Of a stretch of DNA of 64,000 nt, positions 26,178-34,609 are shown in pieces (position 1 is the stretch's first letter; each line of letters opens with the position of its first letter). The stretch spans positions 1,054,001 to 1,118,000 of the forward strand of contig NZ_CP132938.1 in assembly GCF_040358255.1 (NCBI RefSeq), given 5' to 3'. The notes under the pieces are model-generated. The model made no database searches. It worked only from the letters and a program-made list of their open reading frames with translations, and was not told where the DNA came from. Source of the DNA: Tunturibacter gelidoferens. Its GTDB lineage: Bacteria; Acidobacteriota; Terriglobia; Terriglobales; Acidobacteriaceae. Both the position numbers and the translations under genes were made by a program.

Positions 26178-26957
26178 ATGAAGCCCCGCATCGCCATCCC
26201 CGTTCCCACGAGTACAGACCTCGCCTATAACCAGCGCTCATGGCCCCAGTACGCGGCCGCGGTAGAACGTAGTGGGGGCGATCCGGTCGAAATCCCGCTG
26301 AACGAGACTCCCAAAGCGATCGCGGATCTGATCAACACCTGCCAGGCCGTCCTCCTCCCCGGCAGCCCCGCCGATGTAAACCCGCAGAAATACGGCCAGG
26401 AACCCATCCCTGAGTGTTCTCCCGCGGACAACGCCCGGGAAAATGTGGACGAACTACTCATCCAGGACGCCCACAACCTCTACAAGCCAATCTTCGCCAT
26501 CTGTTTCGGGCTGCAGTTCCTCAACGTCTGGCGAGGCGGCACATTGGTGCAAGATCTCTCAATCCTCCCGGTAAACCATGCCGCCGGCAGAAGTGTCGCT
26601 ATAGCCCACAACGCCGCAATCGCGCCCGACTCCCTGCTGGGCTCTTTCCTGGACCCCTCCGAGGCCCCCCAGCAGGATGAATTCCTCCGCCTGCCTATCA
26701 ACTCCAGCCACCATCAGGCTATCGGCATCCCCGGTGATGGTCTCCGCGTCGCCGCGCGCTGCCCGCAAGACGGAGTCATCGAAGGCGTTGAGGGCGGCCA
26801 GGCCAGCGAAGGCGCCACCTCACACTTCGTTCTGGGCGTCCAATGGCATCCCGAGCGGAGCTATGACCTCAGCCCCTCGTCCCGCGCTCTCTTCGATCGT
26901 TTCGTCGAGCAAGCCGCCACTTGGACCCCGCGCCCTATCCACACCTCCGTCGCCTGA
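26178..26957 (+). CDS. Gamma-glutamyl-gamma-aminobutyrate hydrolase family (peptidase C26)
   Basis: 259-residue class I glutamine-amidotransferase-like hydrolase. It has the N-terminal RIAIPVP and WPQYAAAVERSGG, the family's LLPGSPADVNPQKYG segment, the nucleophile cysteine in FAICFGLQFLN (about 108), and the His-Glu pair in VQWHPERS. Members such as PuuD cleave gamma-glutamyl amide bonds; the exact substrate here is not shown. It lies between plsC and rsmG with a parS-like site on each side, which is about chromosome context and not its function. Confidence 0.88.
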   Translation: MKPRIAIPVPTSTDLAYNQRSWPQYAAAVERSGGDPVEIPLNETPKAIADLINTCQAVLLPGSPADVNPQKYGQEPIPECSPADNARENVDELLIQDAHNLYKPIFAICFGLQFLNVWRGGTLVQDLSILPVNHAAGRSVAIAHNAAIAPDSLLGSFLDPSEAPQQDEFLRLPINSSHHQAIGIPGDGLRVAARCPQDGVIEGVEGGQASEGATSHFVLGVQWHPERSYDLSPSSRALFDRFVEQAATWTPRPIHTSVA

Positions 26958-26977
26958 AGGCATCGTTCTATTCATAA

Positions 26978-26993
26978 CGTTCCACGTGGAACA
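26978..26993. other. parS-like site 2
   Basis: CGTTCCACGTGGAACA matches sites 1 and 3 at 15 of 16 positions; only the first base differs. It is 20 bp after the peptidase C26 stop and 54 bp before rsmG. Confidence 0.85.
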
Positions 26994-27047
26994 CTCCTAT
27001 TCCCAAGACTCAACCGCTGAGACCTAACCCTGAGATACTGGACTTCC

Positions 27048-27650
27048 ATGCCAACCCTCTCAGAGGCGGAGATCGCCTCACTCCTGACCCCATATCTTCC
27101 GAATGCAGCACCTGTCGTCGTCTCTCAGCTCTCCCTCTACCTCGAACTCCTCCTCAAGTGGAACGCCCGCACCAACCTCACCGCAATTCGCGACCCCGAG
27201 GAGATCGTCCGTCGTCACTTCGGCGAAAGCCTGTTTGCAGGACAACATCTAGCCCCCGAAATCAGGACGCTCCTCGATTTCGGCTCCGGCGCAGGTTTTC
27301 CCGGCCTGCCCATCGCCATTCTCCGCCCCGAGATCGCCGTAACTCTCGCCGAATCTCAAAATAAAAAGGCCACCTTTCTGCGCGAAGCCGTTCGAACCCT
27401 TGGCCTGCCGGTCGAAGTATGGGCGGGTCGGGTCGAAGCCATGCCAAAAACCATTCAATTTCATACAGTTACGCTTCGCGCAGTGGACAACATGGCGGCC
27501 GCCTTATCGTCTGCTGCTCCCCTCGCCGAAAAAGAACTCCTTCTACTCGTGGGAGCCCCACCAATCCAGCCTCCCGATTTTACCCTTCGAGCCCCGATCC
27601 CCATCCCCGGTACCCAAACCAGCATCCTTCTTCGAGCTACTCGCCAATAA
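27048..27650 (+). CDS. rsmG: 16S rRNA (guanine527-N7)-methyltransferase RsmG
   Basis: 200-residue SAM-dependent enzyme that methylates G527 of 16S rRNA. Class I fold: the N-terminal YLELLLKWNARTNLTAIRD, the SAM-binding LLDFGSGAGFPGLPIAI (about 77-93), and LAESQNKKATFLREAVRTLG with the family's KKxxFL. The C-terminal part is somewhat shorter and Pro-rich. The gene is usually close to parA and parB near origins, as here. It ends one base before the parS-3 block. Confidence 0.95.
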   Translation: MPTLSEAEIASLLTPYLPNAAPVVVSQLSLYLELLLKWNARTNLTAIRDPEEIVRRHFGESLFAGQHLAPEIRTLLDFGSGAGFPGLPIAILRPEIAVTLAESQNKKATFLREAVRTLGLPVEVWAGRVEAMPKTIQFHTVTLRAVDNMAAALSSAAPLAEKELLLLVGAPPIQPPDFTLRAPIPIPGTQTSILLRATRQ

Positions 27651-27651
27651 A

Positions 27652-27667
27652 TGTTCCACGTGGAACA
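27652..27667. other. parS-like site 3
   Basis: TGTTCCACGTGGAACA, identical to site 1, starting two bases after the rsmG stop and 148 bp upstream of the parA start. Confidence 0.9.
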
Positions 27668-27814
27668 AAAGATTTCCACATCGCTTCTCCCGAAAGCCTT
27701 CAATCCAGACGCCAAAAACACGTATCCCACAAGTTCTCCACAGCCTTGCCCGTTCTGCACAGATCAGCCGCCATTGCCACGCCGCCCGCCGCCCGATACC
27801 CTGCAACTACCGCA

Positions 27815-28771
27815 ATGACGACTGAACAGCTCACTCCCAAGCCTGAAGACGCAGCACAAAAGCCCGCAGAAACTACTCCCAAGCCGTCCAAAGTCATTGC
27901 CGTCGTCAATCAAAAGGGCGGAGTCGGCAAGACGACCACTGCCATCAACCTCGCAGCTGCCCTCGCCCTCGAAGGCCTCAATACCCTTCTCATCGACTGC
28001 GATCCGCAGGCCAATTCCACCGGAGGACTTGGCTTCGCCCGCGCCAGGGACGGCGAGGAAGCCCGTCTCAGCATCTACGACATCCTGGTTGGCCAAACCA
28101 CCATCGCCGAAGCTCTTCTCTCCACCGAAATCGACACACTGAAGCTCGTTCCCAGCAGCAAAAACCTCATCGGCGCCACCATCGAGCTGATATCCCTCGA
28201 CCGCCGCGAATACAAGCTCCGCGACGCCATCGAGCCCATCCGCGCCGATTACCCGTTTATCCTCCTCGACTGCCCCCCGGCCCTCGACCTGCTCACCCTT
28301 AACTCCCTCGTCGCCGCTGACAGCCTCCTCGTCCCCATGCAGGCCGAGTACTTCGCCCTCGAGGGCATCTCCGAGCTCATGAGCACACTCGACCGCGTCG
28401 GTCAGGCATTCAACCCCGGCCTTGCTCTCGAGGGCGTCCTCCTCACCATGTACGACGACCGCACGAACCTCTCCCAGCAAGTCTCGGAGAATTTGCAAGC
28501 CTTCTTTACGGACAAGCTCCTCAAGACCACGATTCCCCGCAATATCCGCCTCGCCGAAGCCCCCAGCCACGGCAAGCCCGTCTCGCTCTACGACCCCAGG
28601 TCTCGCGGCTCGGAGGCCTATCGCGAGTTGGCCCTTGAACTCCTGACTCGCAATAAGATGGACAGCCCAGAAGAGAAACGCAGAAAAAGGGCAGCCGCAG
28701 CAGCCGCAAGCTCTCTCAAGTCTTTCAACAAACCTGAAAAGAAGACCCGCTTCTGGCAGTCCAGCAAATAG
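27815..28771 (+). CDS. parA: Chromosome partitioning ATPase ParA/Soj
   Basis: 318-residue Walker-type ATPase. The deviant Walker A KGGVGKTT is at 34-41 with the signature lysine, followed by LLIDCDPQANSTGG (A') and the Walker B-like FILLDCPPALDLLTLN. It drives movement of ParB-bound origins. The ATG at 27815 places a 25-residue Lys/Pro/Glu-rich leader before the first strand; no strong ribosome binding site is seen, and an upstream open frame into rsmG is not coding. The C-terminal 30 residues are Lys/Ala-rich. A hairpin repeat separates it from parB. Confidence 0.95.
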   Translation: MTTEQLTPKPEDAAQKPAETTPKPSKVIAVVNQKGGVGKTTTAINLAAALALEGLNTLLIDCDPQANSTGGLGFARARDGEEARLSIYDILVGQTTIAEALLSTEIDTLKLVPSSKNLIGATIELISLDRREYKLRDAIEPIRADYPFILLDCPPALDLLTLNSLVAADSLLVPMQAEYFALEGISELMSTLDRVGQAFNPGLALEGVLLTMYDDRTNLSQQVSENLQAFFTDKLLKTTIPRNIRLAEAPSHGKPVSLYDPRSRGSEAYRELALELLTRNKMDSPEEKRRKRAAAAAASSLKSFNKPEKKTRFWQSSK

Positions 28772-28784
28772 AACAGAACTCACA

Positions 28785-28885
28785 CCGACCAACGGGAGGG
28801 ATCACTACAGATCCGCGAAGCCACAACAAGGTATACAAGTCACGAAGTGACCGCCCCACGCGCAGTGGGACCGTCCGGCAGGACA
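28785..28885 (+). repeat. Hairpin repeat family 1, copy C (between parA and parB)
   Basis: Begins with the end box CCGACCAACGGGAGG, then a variable part, GTATAC, the hairpins GTCACGAAGTGAC and CCCACGCGCAGTGGG, and ends CGTCCGGCAGGACA. It starts 14 bp after the parA stop and ends 36 bp before the parB start, so it would be in the middle of a parAB transcript. Confidence 0.9.
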
Positions 28886-28920
28886 AGCCTCTCATTTCAA
28901 AAACAGAAAGCCGAAAAATC

Positions 28921-29844
28921 ATGCCAACCGTCACCGCAGATCCCAAACGCCGCGCCTTGGGCAAGGGCCTTGAATCCCTCCTCCCCCAGCGTCCCACGCC
29001 TGCTCCTATATCTCTCTCCGCAGCGGCAGCACCTGCCGCAGAACCAACCGGCAAGCCGCTGGAGATCTCCCTGGACCAGATCGAACGCAACCCGTTCCAG
29101 ACCCGCAGCCACTTCGACGAGGCCAAGTTAGCGGAGCTGGCGCAGTCCATCACAGCGTCAGGCGTAGTACAACCTATTGTCGTGCGGCCACTTAGCGGAG
29201 GCCGCTATCAGCTCATCACCGGCGAACGCCGCTGGCTGGCCAGCAAAAAGGCAAACAAAAACACCATCCCGGCTATCGTCCGTCAGGTCTCAGACGAGCA
29301 AACGCTCGAGATGACCATCGTCGAAAATCTCCAGCGCGCCGATCTCAACCCCATCGAGCAGGCTCGCGCTTATCAGCGTCTCAGCAACGACTTCAAGATG
29401 ACTCAGGAACAGATGGCCTTCCGCACCGGCAAGGAACGGGCGAGTGTAGCTAACTTCCTTCGTTTGTTACGTTTGCCTGAATCGGTCCAACAAAAAATCG
29501 AGTCCGGCGACCTCTCCTTCGGCCACGCCCGAACCCTCCTGGCGCTCGATTCCCCTGAAGCCATCACCGCTGCCGCCCAAAAAGTCATCGCGCTATCACT
29601 CTCTGTCCGACAGACCGAAAGCTACGTACAAGGCCTCATCAATCCTGAGGCAAAAGAGAAGAAGGAGTCGAAGGCCGACGCCCAACCCGAAGATCCCAAC
29701 GTCCGCGAAGCGCAGGATCGTCTGCGCCGCACCCTCGGTCTCAAGGTCCGCATCGAGGACAAAAACGGCAAAGGCCGCGTCATCATCGAATACTCCGGCC
29801 TCGAAGACTTCGACTCGATCCTCACCGCCTTAGGCGGTCAATAG
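28921..29844 (+). CDS. parB: Chromosome partitioning protein ParB/Spo0J
   Basis: 307-residue parS-binding CTPase clamp. It begins with KRRALGKGLESLLP, typical of chromosomal ParB, then the N-terminal domain with IERNPFQTRSHFDE, SGVVQPIVVRP and the CTP-binding GERRW, then ENLQRADLNPIEQA, the central HTH region (MTQEQMAFRTGKERASVANFL in pieces) and the C-terminal dimerisation region LEDFDSILTAL. Box II GERRxR reads GERRWL here. It acts with ParA and the parS-like sites at 26.1-27.7 kb. Confidence 0.96.
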   Translation: MPTVTADPKRRALGKGLESLLPQRPTPAPISLSAAAAPAAEPTGKPLEISLDQIERNPFQTRSHFDEAKLAELAQSITASGVVQPIVVRPLSGGRYQLITGERRWLASKKANKNTIPAIVRQVSDEQTLEMTIVENLQRADLNPIEQARAYQRLSNDFKMTQEQMAFRTGKERASVANFLRLLRLPESVQQKIESGDLSFGHARTLLALDSPEAITAAAQKVIALSLSVRQTESYVQGLINPEAKEKKESKADAQPEDPNVREAQDRLRRTLGLKVRIEDKNGKGRVIIEYSGLEDFDSILTALGGQ

Positions 29845-29914
29845 TTTCTTTGAAAACTCAGGCCGAGCAGCAACGCACCAAAAATCCTCAACAGAAACGT
29901 CCAGGAGACTGCAC

Positions 29915-31213
29915 ATGCGTTACGCGAATCACGTGAAACACTATCTGCTCCTTATTTTGTTACAAATTGCAGTTTCTTCCGTGTTCGCTCAAACGACACC
30001 ACGCACCCTCCTCCGCGCCGGTCATGTCCTCGACGTGAAAACCGGCGCAGAACCTGCCGCGCAGACCATCATCGTCACCGGCGACCGCATTACCGCGATC
30101 GCGCCGACGGCCTCTACCCCGAAGCAGCCCGGCGATATCGAGATCGACCTCACGAAATACACCGTCATGCCAGGCCTGATCGACGTGCACACCCATCTCA
30201 CCATGGCGCCGAACTTTGACCCCTACTACGAACTCTCCATGACTCCCGCCAAAGAGGCGATCATCGGCGTCGAAAACGCAAAGGTCACGCTCGAAGCCGG
30301 CTTCACCACTGTGCGCAACGTTGGCGCGAACGATTTCACCGACGTTGCCTTACGCGATGAGATCAACGCTGGTCATATTCCCGGCCCGCATATGCAGGTC
30401 TCCGGCCCCGCCCTCGGTATCACCGGCGGACACATGGACGAGAACCTTCTCCCGTACGAGTACCATGTCCACGGCCAGGGTGTAGCCGACGGCATCCCCG
30501 CCGTTCAGCACCAGGTCCGCGAAAACATCAAGTACGGTGCCGACCTCATCAAGATCGGAGCCACCGGAGGCGTCCTCTCCAAGGGCGACGATCCGCAAGC
30601 CTCGCAGTACACCCTAGAAGAGATGCAGGCCATCGTCGCCGATGCTCATCGTCTTGGACGCAAGGTGGCGGCCCACGCGCATGGAGCACAAGGCATCCTC
30701 TTCGCCACCGAAGCTGGCGTCGACTCCATCGAACACGGCAGCTACATCAACGACGAAGATATCGCCCTCATGAAGAAGAAGGGCACCTACCTCGTTCCGA
30801 CGGCTTATCTCATCGATTGGGCTCAGCAGTACGCCAATCTGCCTCCTTTCTATGCTCAGAAGATGAAGGACGTCAGCGCCGTTGAAAAGCAGAACATCGC
30901 AAAAGCGATCAAAGCCGGCGTCAAAATCGCGCTCGGCACAGACGCGGCCGTCTACCCGCATGGACTCAACGCGCACGAGGTCGATGTCTACGTCAATCAG
31001 TTTGGCATGTCGCCCCTGCAAGGCATCCAGACCGGCACCACGAACGCGGCCGATCTCATGGGCTGGACCGACCGCGTCGGCACGCTAGAACCCGGCAAGT
31101 GGGCCGACCTCATCGCCATCGACGGCGACCCGCTCAAGGACGTCAAGCTCCTCCAGCACGTCCCCTTCGTCATGAAGTCCGGCGTGGTCTACAAAGACGA
31201 GACTCACAAGTAG
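29915..31213 (+). CDS. Exported metal-dependent amidohydrolase
   Basis: 432 residues with a signal peptide (LLLILLQIAVSSVFAQ). Amidohydrolase-superfamily metal site: DVHTHL near 92, IKIGATGG containing the possible carbamoylated Lys, HAHG, IEHGSY and GTDAAV. It belongs with the imidazolonepropionase-like / Xaa-Pro-dipeptidase group whose members are periplasmic and cleave dipeptides or lactones. AGGAG is seven bases before the ATG. The methyltransferase-like gene follows 24 bp after the stop and is probably cotranscribed. Confidence 0.92.
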   Translation: MRYANHVKHYLLLILLQIAVSSVFAQTTPRTLLRAGHVLDVKTGAEPAAQTIIVTGDRITAIAPTASTPKQPGDIEIDLTKYTVMPGLIDVHTHLTMAPNFDPYYELSMTPAKEAIIGVENAKVTLEAGFTTVRNVGANDFTDVALRDEINAGHIPGPHMQVSGPALGITGGHMDENLLPYEYHVHGQGVADGIPAVQHQVRENIKYGADLIKIGATGGVLSKGDDPQASQYTLEEMQAIVADAHRLGRKVAAHAHGAQGILFATEAGVDSIEHGSYINDEDIALMKKKGTYLVPTAYLIDWAQQYANLPPFYAQKMKDVSAVEKQNIAKAIKAGVKIALGTDAAVYPHGLNAHEVDVYVNQFGMSPLQGIQTGTTNAADLMGWTDRVGTLEPGKWADLIAIDGDPLKDVKLLQHVPFVMKSGVVYKDETHK

Positions 31214-31237
31214 CAGGAAAGAAATCTCCGAATCAAT

Positions 31238-31966
31238 ATGAAAGCCTCAGCCCTTGAGTTTCGTCTTCGTTTCATCATTGGCATCATCATTTACCTGCTC
31301 GGATTCATTGCCCCGTGGAACAGCCTGCTGCACCTGGACTCCATCCGCACCTGGCAGTACCTTGCCGCATGGCCCGCGCGTAGCGGCTGGCTTGGCTTCA
31401 GTGCTGCCACTATCGCGGTTCTGGTCCTCGGCATCGTCTGCGCCTTCGTAGGAGCGTTCCTGCGCACCTGGGGCTCCGCTTACGTCGATCCCTCCATCGT
31501 TCAGGCTGGCGCGATGCACGGCGAAGGGTTCGTGGCGGCTGGTCCCTATCGCTATCTCCGCAATCCGCTCTACCTGGGCACCTTCTTCCACACCTTCGCG
31601 CTCGCGCTTCTCATGCCGCCCAGCGGAGCGATCTTCTGTATCCTCGCCATCATCCTCTTCCATCTACGCCTCATCTTAGGAGGAGAGTTCTTCCTCACGG
31701 CAAAACTCGGTGCTCCTTATCTTGAGTACTGCGCCAAAGTCCCACGCCTCTTCCCGTCATTCACCGCACGCATTCCCGCGTTCCCCATGCGCCCCACCTG
31801 GCCCACAGCATTCCTATCCGAAATCTACATGTGGGGTGTGGCCATCTCCTTCGCGACGCTCGGCTGGCGCTACAACTCCATGCTCATCATCAAGGGTGTC
31901 CTCATCTCACTCGGCCTCTCCCTCATCGTCCGCGCCTTCCTCAAGCCCGCACCCAAGAGAGCCTAG
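31238..31966 (+). CDS. Isoprenylcysteine methyltransferase-like membrane protein
   Basis: 242 residues with about five to six hydrophobic segments and the ICMT/phospholipid-methyltransferase signature GPYRYLRNPLYLGTF, followed by GGEFFLTAKLGAPYLEYCAKVPR with the conserved EE/Y-type pattern. Such bacterial proteins methylate isoprenoid-type or lipid carboxyl or amino groups with SAM in the membrane; the substrate is unknown. It is the second gene behind the amidohydrolase. Its stop codon overlaps that of the convergent GNAT gene by four bases (CTAG). Confidence 0.82.
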   Translation: MKASALEFRLRFIIGIIIYLLGFIAPWNSLLHLDSIRTWQYLAAWPARSGWLGFSAATIAVLVLGIVCAFVGAFLRTWGSAYVDPSIVQAGAMHGEGFVAAGPYRYLRNPLYLGTFFHTFALALLMPPSGAIFCILAIILFHLRLILGGEFFLTAKLGAPYLEYCAKVPRLFPSFTARIPAFPMRPTWPTAFLSEIYMWGVAISFATLGWRYNSMLIIKGVLISLGLSLIVRAFLKPAPKRA

Positions 31967-32517
31967 AGAGTTTCGGGACAGCCCGGATTCATCAGCAGAT
32001 AGGACAGGTGATTTGAGCCTGTAGGTGCATAGAACTCTTCGTGCGTAAAAGAAAAACCAAGCCTTCCGATGAGGCGTCGCGACGCGGCATTTTTCGGGTG
32101 ATGTCCCACGAACAATCCTCGGACTTGCAGCGTCTTGAATGCGAAATCGATAACGGCTCGTGCCGCCTCTTGAGCAAGGCCCTGCCCCTGGTAACTAGGT
32201 TTCAGATGGACTCCCATCTCAAAGATGCGGCCATCGTTTTTATAGGGCCGAAGTCCGGCACACCCGGCAAAATCATCGCTTTGAAGCAGGAAGACAGGCC
32301 AATACTGAACCTGGTGGTCGATCAACATGGCTCTCTCACGAGCTAGCCGCGCACCGATCTCACGATCGGTAAAGGGCCCGCCAATCAGCGAAGACACTCC
32401 AGGATCGCCCCATAGTTCAAGGGCGAGGGGAAGGTCTCCTTCGCTCCACTGTCCAAACCCTAAGCGATCTGTCAGAAGAAAGTAGTCGTGCGGTCGAGTC
32501 AAAGAGGAATCCGCCAT
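31963..32517 (-). CDS. GNAT family N-acetyltransferase (RimJ/RimL-like)
   Basis: 184 residues from the ATG at 32517 (an ATG at 32547 would add ten). The GNAT motifs are plain: TDRLGFGQWSEGDL at the start, GCAGLRPY in strand 4, EMGVHLKPSYQGQGLAQEAARAV with the acetyl-CoA pyrophosphate-binding QGQGLA, and PKNAASRRLIGRLGFSF. RimJ/RimL-type enzymes acetylate N-termini or small molecules. The stop overlaps the convergent ICMT-like gene. Confidence 0.88.
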   Translation of the reverse strand: MADSSLTRPHDYFLLTDRLGFGQWSEGDLPLALELWGDPGVSSLIGGPFTDREIGARLARERAMLIDHQVQYWPVFLLQSDDFAGCAGLRPYKNDGRIFEMGVHLKPSYQGQGLAQEAARAVIDFAFKTLQVRGLFVGHHPKNAASRRLIGRLGFSFTHEEFYAPTGSNHLSYLLMNPGCPETL

Positions 32518-32683
32518 CTGTAAAGGGAAAACCCGCCGCACCCACATCAGATCGTGGACACAGCGGGTTGGTGTTACTGATGCTCACGCTTCAGCAGACT
32601 AGACTCTGAGGCGCATCAATCGGGGAGGGCTTGTCTCATGCGACACGACCGCACCAACCGGCACACTCAGCGTCGCAGTCGAA

Positions 32684-32980
32684 CTACTTCTTTACCGGTG
32701 CGATTGTGTCCTTTGCAACCTTGGCCACGCGGAACTTCACCACGGTCTTGGCCTTGATCTTGATGGTCTCACCCGTCTGCGGGTTGCGGCCAAGACGCGC
32801 CTTACGCTCTGCCTTTACCAGCTTGCCGATCCCAGGAATGGTGAACTCGCCATTCTTCTTGGTCTCTTTCACTGCGGTCTCTGCCAGCAGTTCCAGGAAA
32901 CCAGCGGTCTGCTTGTTGGTGAGTTCGAGCTTTTCCGCCAGGTGGCGAACCAGCGCTGTCTTTGTCATTCCCTTTGCCAT
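32684..32980 (-). CDS. HU family DNA-binding protein
   Basis: 98-residue histone-like protein. Helices MTKTALVRHLAEKLELTNKQTAGFLELL (in pieces), then GEFTIPGIGKLVKAERKARLGRNPQTGETI with the DNA-intercalating arm proline in RNPQTGE, and a Lys-rich end. It compacts and bends DNA. 166 bp of non-coding DNA separates it from the GNAT gene. The 587 bp upstream hold its promoter and nothing else I can identify. Confidence 0.95.
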   Translation of the reverse strand: MAKGMTKTALVRHLAEKLELTNKQTAGFLELLAETAVKETKKNGEFTIPGIGKLVKAERKARLGRNPQTGETIKIKAKTVVKFRVAKVAKDTIAPVKK

Positions 32981-33567
32981 GTGTTGCTCCTTCTTGCTTT
33001 CGATATAGAGTCTAAGGTCTGCTCACCTTGCCCACATAAAGTTTTCGTAAAGCGCATCCAGTTTTGCAATGCGAAATCACCAGTGTTCATGCGGGTGCGG
33101 AGAACCGTACCGCAATTCACCTTCAGCCTTTCCGCGCGCTTTGTCAACTCTCTTTCTTCGGTTTCCACAGGTTTTTTCCGGTTTTTCTCGGTTTTGTTCG
33201 AAAACAGGTACATTTTTCTCATAAATTTCCAAGAAAATCCCAGATTTGAGGCGCAAAGACCTCACCAGCAGCCTCGTTTTAGGAAGGGTCTGATCCCTAA
33301 AAAAAGTGTTTTACCCAACGATCTATGCACGAAATTTCATCACGAATTCAGGCCGCGATAAACCGCGATGGCAAGCTAGCCGCAATAGCCAGATAAAAAT
33401 ATCGCGCCCTGCCATTCAGCCTCCATGCGCCAAAACTCGTAGCGTCCCCCCGAATCGATTCCACGAGTCAACACCGCAAAGTTTTCCGGTAGTGGGTCAG
33501 ATTCCTGATTGCCGCCTTCTCGTCCAAGTGCAAACTTCCGGATTGCCGACAACCCGCGAAGTGCATC
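32981..33567. other. Non-coding region upstream of the HU gene
   Basis: 587 bp; more A/T-rich than its surroundings in 33060-33260 (several TTTTC runs, for example near 33175). Small ORFs overlap each other on both strands and have no ribosome binding sites. I see no hairpin with a T-run. It presumably carries a strong HU promoter. Confidence 0.5.
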
Positions 33568-34281
33568 CTAACTAACCGCCGACGATAAGGCTGTGGCGTC
33601 CAGCGCTGGCGACCTGGCGCCCCTGATGACAAGCCACAGCATAAACGCCACCTCCCCGAAAGAGGCGGGCTGAGCGTAGGTAAACACCTTGTCGTAGTAT
33701 TGCGGCAACAGTATGCCCGTAAGGCTCAGGATCATCCACGCCAGGCCATCGAGGGCGAGCCAGATGCCCAGGAAGCGCGGCAGCAATCGCGACCCGTACA
33801 CCAGCAGCGCGAGCGGTAAGAGCCACAGACCAAAAAATATTTCGTCAACAACAAGTCCCTGAAAATGAAGATTAAGGAACAGCATAGCCAGAGCATCCCG
33901 CTGAGGCTTTTCAAATAGCGATAGGAAGTCAGCCCCGCGCACCAGAACGAGGGCAGCGATTGAGTTCAGCTCATTCAGAAACGCTATCGGGATCGAGACA
34001 ACAACGAACGTCACCATGAGCGAGGCGTACCGCCGGTTGACCCCCTTGAGCAGGTCGTATAAAGCCAGCGCCACGAAGATAAAACCGGCCTGACTGATGA
34101 GTTGGGCCGCGATGCCGAGGCGAAAAAGCGTCTCGGAGGCCGCAATGTTGTTGGCCGTCGCCGCTGCGTTTCCGTGCACGAGTAGCTTGCTGGGAACATA
34201 GACCATGGCGAAGACGCCAGGTATTGAGAAGAGTAGATACAGCAGTCCTGCGAATCTGCCTGGGTTCTTCGTGGAACTCAT
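33568..34281 (-). CDS. DUF4386 family membrane protein
   Basis: 237 residues with about six hydrophobic segments. The start RFAGLLYLLFSIPGVFAMVYVP and the LFRLGIAAQLISQAGFIFVALALYDLLK block are typical of DUF4386 proteins, whose role is unknown. The C-terminal part has LLPLALLVYGSRLLPRFLG and EVAFMLWLVIRG. It stands alone on the minus strand. The 328 bp between it and the next gene are more A/T-rich and hold no recognisable element. Confidence 0.88.
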   Translation of the reverse strand: MSSTKNPGRFAGLLYLLFSIPGVFAMVYVPSKLLVHGNAAATANNIAASETLFRLGIAAQLISQAGFIFVALALYDLLKGVNRRYASLMVTFVVVSIPIAFLNELNSIAALVLVRGADFLSLFEKPQRDALAMLFLNLHFQGLVVDEIFFGLWLLPLALLVYGSRLLPRFLGIWLALDGLAWMILSLTGILLPQYYDKVFTYAQPASFGEVAFMLWLVIRGARSPALDATALSSAVS

Positions 34282-34609
34282 GTTCCCTCCCTCGTTGTAA
34301 GGGGCCTTGGTAAAAGGGGTCTATCGGAGAAACGGCGAAGGCTGTCGAAATGTTACGCCACACAATGAAACCAGGTGATTTCTCACAGAACCTCTTGCAA
34401 CCAGGCCTGATCCGGTTCTAGGCCGTATAAAGGGCTAACCGGAAACTGACCCACCACATCCTGGGTCCTTACAAAAGAAAATATCGGAACCATTCATTCA
34501 CTAATATGAAACAAAATTATAGATATGCTCAAAATCATTTCATCTCGTTGCAGCGATGTGATATGGTCCTCCGCAGCAAATCTCCGCAGCAAATCCAAGG
34601 AGTGAAGTC

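Noticed and set aside
27419-27814. Upstream extension of parA overlapping rsmG
   Set aside because: The frame runs through rsmG and the parS 3 palindrome; composition is not coding and the ParA fold starts after 27815.
27764-28792. 342-codon minus-strand ORF opposite parA
   Set aside because: Shadow of parA; no motifs.
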